Assembly: GCA_024277615.1 (NCBI GenBank)
Contig: JAJRUW010000019.1
Location: forward strand, 1-39,772
DNA: 39,772 nt
Direction: 5' to 3'
DNA from: Fidelibacterota bacterium
GTDB taxonomy: Bacteria; Fidelibacterota; Marinisomatia; SCGC-AAA003-L08; JACNLC01
Position 1 is the stretch's first letter, and each line of letters begins with the position of its first letter. The notes under the pieces were generated by a model that saw only the letters and a program-made list of their open reading frames with translations, made no database searches and was not told where the DNA came from. A program made the translations under genes and the position numbers. Of this stretch, positions 35,782 to 39,772 are shown piece by piece.

Positions 35782-36613
35782 ATCTATATACTCAAACCGT
35801 TCGTCATTTCCGGTGGTGAAAATGTGCCAGGTATTAGCAGTAACCTGGAGCGGTTATTATGTATGGATCAAACATCCGGAAAGTCGCAGAAAAAGAGAAA
35901 ACAGGCAGCTGTCGGGAACAATAAAAAAGATATTCAAAAAGAATCGCGGCACTTCATGAAATGGGAATAAAAGTCAGTCGTATCCGGGTGGCCAGAATAA
36001 TGAGCGAGAATGGCATCAGGGCCAAGGTGAAGCGTCGGTTCAAGGTAACCACCCGGTCCAACCACAGCTACCCGTACTCTCCCAATTTATTGAAGCAGAA
36101 GTTTTTCGCAGCAGCAGCCAATCTTGTATGGTTGTTAGATATTACCTATATCAGGACGCTTGAAGGTTGGCTGTATCTGACGGTCATCATTGATTTGTAC
36201 AGCCGTGAGATCATTGGCTGGTCCATGAGTAATCGGTTAACCACCCGGACGACTACCATTCCTGCATTGATTCATGCATACAGATCTTGCCAGCCCCTAC
36301 CCGGTACTATATTCATTCAGACAGAGGGATTCAATATGCAAGTGAGGATTTTAGGAAGCTTCTGGCGTCCTTCAAGATGATCCAGAGTATGAGTGGAACC
36401 GGCAACTGTTATGACAACGCAGTAGCAGAAAGTTTCTTTCACACACTCAAGACGGAGTTGGTCTATCATGAGAGATACGGGACCAGGTTAGAAGCAAAGC
36501 GCAGTATTTTTGAGTATATGGAAGTTTTCTACAACAGATTAAGGAAACATTCAGCTCTGGGATACAGGTCACCTGTGGAATTTGAATTATCAGCATTGAA
36601 ACAAGCAATGTGA
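35771..36613 (+). pseudogene. IS3-family OrfB (DDE transposase), disrupted
   Basis: Three overlapping frames together make one OrfB. It starts MKYRSIYSNRSSFPVV at 35771. The first break is near 35957: after KNRGT the expected YGSRRIH-like block is missing, and the frame resumes as LHEMGIKVSRIRV, so a short frame-changing deletion occurred. The second break is near 36315: TIFIQTEG should read TIFHSDRG, so one base is missing. The catalytic residues are otherwise present: Asp in LLDITYI, Asp in HSDRGIQYA, Glu in NAVAESFFHTLK. The C-terminal RKHSALGYRSP motif is intact. Confidence 0.85.
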
Positions 36614-36823
36614 TTTATCACCGTGTCCACTTTTTTGTTGCAAGATCATTTTCTAAAACCCAAGGCCGGAAGTTGATTACTCCCGGCCCCGTTTTTATAA
36701 TACGACTGTTGTTTATTTTTGCCGATTGCATTCCGGACTGTTCGGTAAACCCGTCACCATTCCGCTGTGTCGGCCAGGCATTTTTTACTTCTAACTTTTA
36801 ACTCTTCACTTTTCACTATGATA

Positions 36824-39772
36824 CTACTTCACCAGCATGAGCTTCTTCTGACGGCTCACGAAGCCTCCGGCAGACAGTTTTACAAAATAGATACCTGTAG
36901 GCTGCTCTGCCCCATCCCAGACCACCGAATAATCTCCTCCGGACTGCTCACCGTTCACCAGTACGGCGACCTCTTTGCCCAGTGAATTGTAAATCCTCAA
37001 TGAGACTTTCATGCGTCCTGGAATAGCATAACTGATCGTGGTTTTGGGGTTAAAAGGATTGGGCACCGCATCATACAGGGCAAAGCCGGTGGGTTCGATC
37101 GCTCCATTAACCATGATGCTGTTACCATACCAGTCCACAACCTGCGCCGAGGCGACCTCGAGAGGTTCTGTAGAGCGAAATAGCGGAGAACTCCCGCTCA
37201 AGGCAGAACCTGTGACGTTGTAAATCAGGATCCGTCTGTCAGAGTGCTGCAGGTCCCAGCCGGCGGGCAAAAGCGATTGAATTTCGCCAACAGGTGATCG
37301 CAGCTCAATCTGCAGACCGGCGACATCGCCTTCGGATTCCAGGATCATTTCGCCTTGCTCAAAATTAAAACGCACATCCTGCAGTGGATCAAATTCCCTG
37401 GCCGGCATGCAGTCAATGATCCAGCAAACAATCAAAACAATATCGTTAATATCGAGGAAACCGTCGCCATTTGCATCCGCATCCGGGTAATAGGGTGCCT
37501 GTGTCAGTATATCCGCAACAAGCTGTACGATATCGCTCACATCCAGGGAGCCGTCTCCGGTTGCGTCTCCCTCCAGAACACAATTCGCCGCACAACCGTC
37601 ACCGTCGAGCGTATTACCATCGTCACATTCCTCATCCGGATCAAGCATACCATCACCGCAACTTGAAGCACAGTCGATAAAGCAAAGATCATCAATCCAC
37701 AGCTCCTGCCCGCCTATGTTGAAGGCGGCAAGTCCTGCAGTCAGGGGACAAAGTGTTATGCTGCCACTGTCATCACCCAGACCATTGGTCACTGTGACCA
37801 GCACGCCGCCGACCACAATATTATTCAGAGTGGAAAAATTATCAACATTGCGGAGATCACCATTGATCTCCAGATTGACATTGCCCCCGTACTCTCCGAA
37901 TTTGAAGGTTACGCCAGTGATGGATTCCCCAAAATCAAAAGCCAGTGTGATATTGTTCACCGCGACCTCATTGCCGCTTCCGCCAGCCTGACCCGTATCC
38001 TCGATAGTTGCCAGACCTCCTGAATACCAGCTTAAATCGGAGAATTGGAAATCACTCATGGTGACTTCTATATCATTCGTAATGAAGATGTCAGCGTTGT
38101 TAAATACGGTTCCCAATATTTGATCTTCAAAGTCAGCTGCAGGTACTGTACATCCGGGAATATCCGGTTCAATCCTGCAGGTCGGGGAGCAGCCGTCACC
38201 GGCCAGGTTGTTACCATCGTCACATTGCTCCCCGGGATCCAGGTTCCCGTCCCCGCACACTGCTGCCACACACTGGCAGCCTGCACAGATTTCTCCGAGA
38301 TTACAATCCCAGTCAAATTCACACTGTTCTGGCGGGTCAATGATCATATCTCCGCAGAAAGGAGTAAGGCAGACACAGGCCACACAATTATCTCCCGGAG
38401 GACAATCTGCATTACCTTCGCATTCTTCGGGGAAAACTACGATGCCGTCACCGCAACCAGGGGAAACGCACTGACAGCCTAAACATATATCGCCCATAAG
38501 GCAGTCCAGATCATCTTCGCAGTCTTCCGGCGGATCAACAATACCGTCACCGCAGTCCGGCTGCACACACTCGCAGGCGTTACAGACTGACCCGGCAGGG
38601 CAATCCCAATTGAATTCACATTCTTCCGGCGGTGTCACAATAAAATCTCCGCAGTACGGCGGTGTGCACTGACAGTTTGAGCAGGTTTGTCCCAGAGGGC
38701 AGTCTTCGTCAGCTTCACACTGTTCCGACGGTTGTATGATACCGTCACCGCAAGTATCGGATACGCATTGACAATCAAGACAGCTGCTACCCGGTGCACA
38801 CTGGTCGTCAAACTCACACTCTTCCGGCAACTGGACTATACCATCTCCGCAATATGGGATGTTTACTGGATTATAACATTGGCAATTCAGACAAATTTCA
38901 CCAAAGGAACAATCCAAAGTAGATTCACATTCTTCCGGGAATGTGATCACACCGTCACCGCATTCCGCCGCGGTACATTGACAATCAGAGCAATACTCCC
39001 AGGGCAGACAGTCACTGTTTGATTCACAATCTTCCCCCGGATCTACGTATCCGTCGCCACATGCAATATCACGGCAGTAACAATCGTCGCAGATCTGATC
39101 GATACCGCAATCCAGATCAGCTTCACAGTCTTCAGGAGGTGTAATGACTCCATCTCCGCAAACAGAGTTGGTACACACACAACCCACACAACTCTCCCCG
39201 TTTTGACAGTCAAAATCAAACTCACATTCCTCAGGCGGATCGATATACCCATCACCGCAAACGATGTCAACACATTCGCAATCCCTGCAGGTCTGCCCGT
39301 CGTCACAGATGATCTGTGAGCAATCGATGTCCGTATGCTCACAAATGCCCTCAGGTCCGATGCACTCATCCAGCGTACAGGGGTCATTATCATCACAGGA
39401 TACCGGTTCGTAGATACAATTACCGTCTTCGCAAAAATCATCTGTGCAGTAATCGTTATCGTCGCACTCAAGGGCTGAATAATGGCAGTTACTGTCAGCT
39501 CCACAAGTATCAGTGGTACAGGCATCACCATCATCGCAGTCATCATCCGATTCACAATAAATACAATGGTCATTAACATCATCACAGCCTAAGGTTAATT
39601 CACAGGGAGCAAAACCATTTTGACATTCGCCATTGGAACAATATTCTTCTCCGTTGCAAAACTCTCCATCGTTGCACTGCTGGTTGGAAGTACAGGCCGT
39701 ACAGGTATTTTCAGCTTCGTTGCACAAATTTGCCGGACAAGGTGGGTCAGGATAAAAACATTCACCGTCAAA
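36824..39772 (-). CDS. Large Cys-rich secreted protein with DUF4215 repeats, dockerin and type IX-like tail (5' end beyond window)
   Basis: The frame is open to the window edge, so the start is missing. A TTG at 39727 is not a real start. About 980 residues are visible. The N-terminal visible part has EGF-like/tumour-type CxxxQCNDGxFCNG segments. Then about ten repeats of ~33 residues follow, CGDGxxxPPEECExDxDCxxGxxCxxCxC (about 39260-38260). Two DUF4215/Myxococcus-type repeats are next (CGDGNLDPGEQCDDGNN and CGDGMLDPDEECDDGNT), with a beta-sandwich between them. Paired dockerin-type motifs (GDATGDGSLD, DANGDGFLD) and a C-terminal NPFNPKTTISY...GIYFVKL tail of the type IX/FlgD-like sorting class complete it. 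It is probably exported to the surface. Its role is unknown. Confidence 0.8.
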   Translation of the reverse strand, partial: FDGECFYPDPPCPANLCNEAENTCTACTSNQQCNDGEFCNGEEYCSNGECQNGFAPCELTLGCDDVNDHCIYCESDDDCDDGDACTTDTCGADSNCHYSALECDDNDYCTDDFCEDGNCIYEPVSCDDNDPCTLDECIGPEGICEHTDIDCSQIICDDGQTCRDCECVDIVCGDGYIDPPEECEFDFDCQNGESCVGCVCTNSVCGDGVITPPEDCEADLDCGIDQICDDCYCRDIACGDGYVDPGEDCESNSDCLPWEYCSDCQCTAAECGDGVITFPEECESTLDCSFGEICLNCQCYNPVNIPYCGDGIVQLPEECEFDDQCAPGSSCLDCQCVSDTCGDGIIQPSEQCEADEDCPLGQTCSNCQCTPPYCGDFIVTPPEECEFNWDCPAGSVCNACECVQPDCGDGIVDPPEDCEDDLDCLMGDICLGCQCVSPGCGDGIVVFPEECEGNADCPPGDNCVACVCLTPFCGDMIIDPPEQCEFDWDCNLGEICAGCQCVAAVCGDGNLDPGEQCDDGNNLAGDGCSPTCRIEPDIPGCTVPAADFEDQILGTVFNNADIFITNDIEVTMSDFQFSDLSWYSGGLATIEDTGQAGGSGNEVAVNNITLAFDFGESITGVTFKFGEYGGNVNLEINGDLRNVDNFSTLNNIVVGGVLVTVTNGLGDDSGSITLCPLTAGLAAFNIGGQELWIDDLCFIDCASSCGDGMLDPDEECDDGNTLDGDGCAANCVLEGDATGDGSLDVSDIVQLVADILTQAPYYPDADANGDGFLDINDIVLIVCWIIDCMPAREFDPLQDVRFNFEQGEMILESEGDVAGLQIELRSPVGEIQSLLPAGWDLQHSDRRILIYNVTGSALSGSSPLFRSTEPLEVASAQVVDWYGNSIMVNGAIEPTGFALYDAVPNPFNPKTTISYAIPGRMKVSLRIYNSLGKEVAVLVNGEQSGGDYSVVWDGAEQPTGIYFVKLSAGGFVSRQKKLMLVK

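Larger units (their letters stand above)
35414..36648 (+). mobile_element. Decayed IS3-family insertion sequence
   Basis: About 1235 bp with imperfect terminal inverted repeats. The left end starts TGATGTTGC and has GGACAC about 20 bases in. The reverse complement of the right end starts TGATCTTGC and has GGACAC at the same spacing. The TG...CA ends fit IS3. Inside are an orfA with a helix-turn-helix and leucine-zipper-like region and a DDE integrase-type orfB. orfB is broken by at least two lesions, so the copy is probably dead. No target duplication is visible: the flanks are GGT and TTT. Confidence 0.85.

Noticed and set aside
35411-36651. Target-site duplication flanking the IS element
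   Set aside because: The 3 bases on the left (GGT) and right (TTT) do not match.
1-39772. CRISPR arrays or tRNA/rRNA genes
   Set aside because: No regularly spaced identical repeats and no cloverleaf or rRNA-like stretch was recognised by eye. The regular repeats found are protein-coding.

Overview
The window looks like the chromosome of a Gram-negative bacterium of the FCB group. A lineage such as Marinimicrobia or Calditrichota is my guess, not proven. The evidence is one gingipain-family (C25) protein, a type IX secretion-like C-terminal tail, outer-membrane barrels, lipoproteins, and several exported proteins ending in paired dockerin-type repeats. No rRNA, tRNA or CRISPR was recognised.

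Layout. 1-1240 is a compositionally distinct end: the start of an exported-protein gene, a 5'(3')-deoxyribonucleotidase-like gene whose stop codon lies inside an integron attC-like site (268-340), and further inverted repeats. 1243-11210, all minus strand, holds RNase Z, a C25 peptidase-like protein, a ubiquitin-like/Mut7-C RNase protein, a probable selenoprotein (LVIVD propeller + redoxin + dockerin), a periplasmic thioredoxin, a frameshifted outer-membrane protein and NAD(P)H-hydrate epimerase. The last is translationally coupled to an outer-membrane barrel (11207-11905) and follows a 1640-residue Ig-like repeat lipoprotein (to 16832). 17963-24215, plus strand, is a complete SUF Fe-S assembly operon with its own Rrf2/IscR-type regulator: rrf2-sufB-sufC-sufD-sufU-sufT-sufS, followed by mutM. 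25132-33425, minus strand, holds an esterase, a ClpB lacking its N domain and interrupted by an amber codon, an SppA protease with a barrel-like N-terminal region, and a large CnaB-like/dockerin surface protein. The right end has a DUF5658-type membrane protein, a GDPD, a decayed IS3-family element (35414-36648) and a Cys-rich surface protein that runs off the window.

Strongest unusual points. (1) An in-frame UGA at 7411-7413 sits exactly at the first Cys position of a thioredoxin CxxC motif (W-U-P-V-C) and is followed by a SECIS-like hairpin, so the two reading frames on either side are probably one selenoprotein. (2) ClpB is cut by a single TAG in its M-domain, with a possible TTG restart four codons later. 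(3) The C25-like protein has GWG where the catalytic GHG is expected. (4) Four exported proteins carry C-terminal dockerin-type repeats and only one of them also has a type IX-like tail. (5) An attC-like site closes a single-gene cassette.
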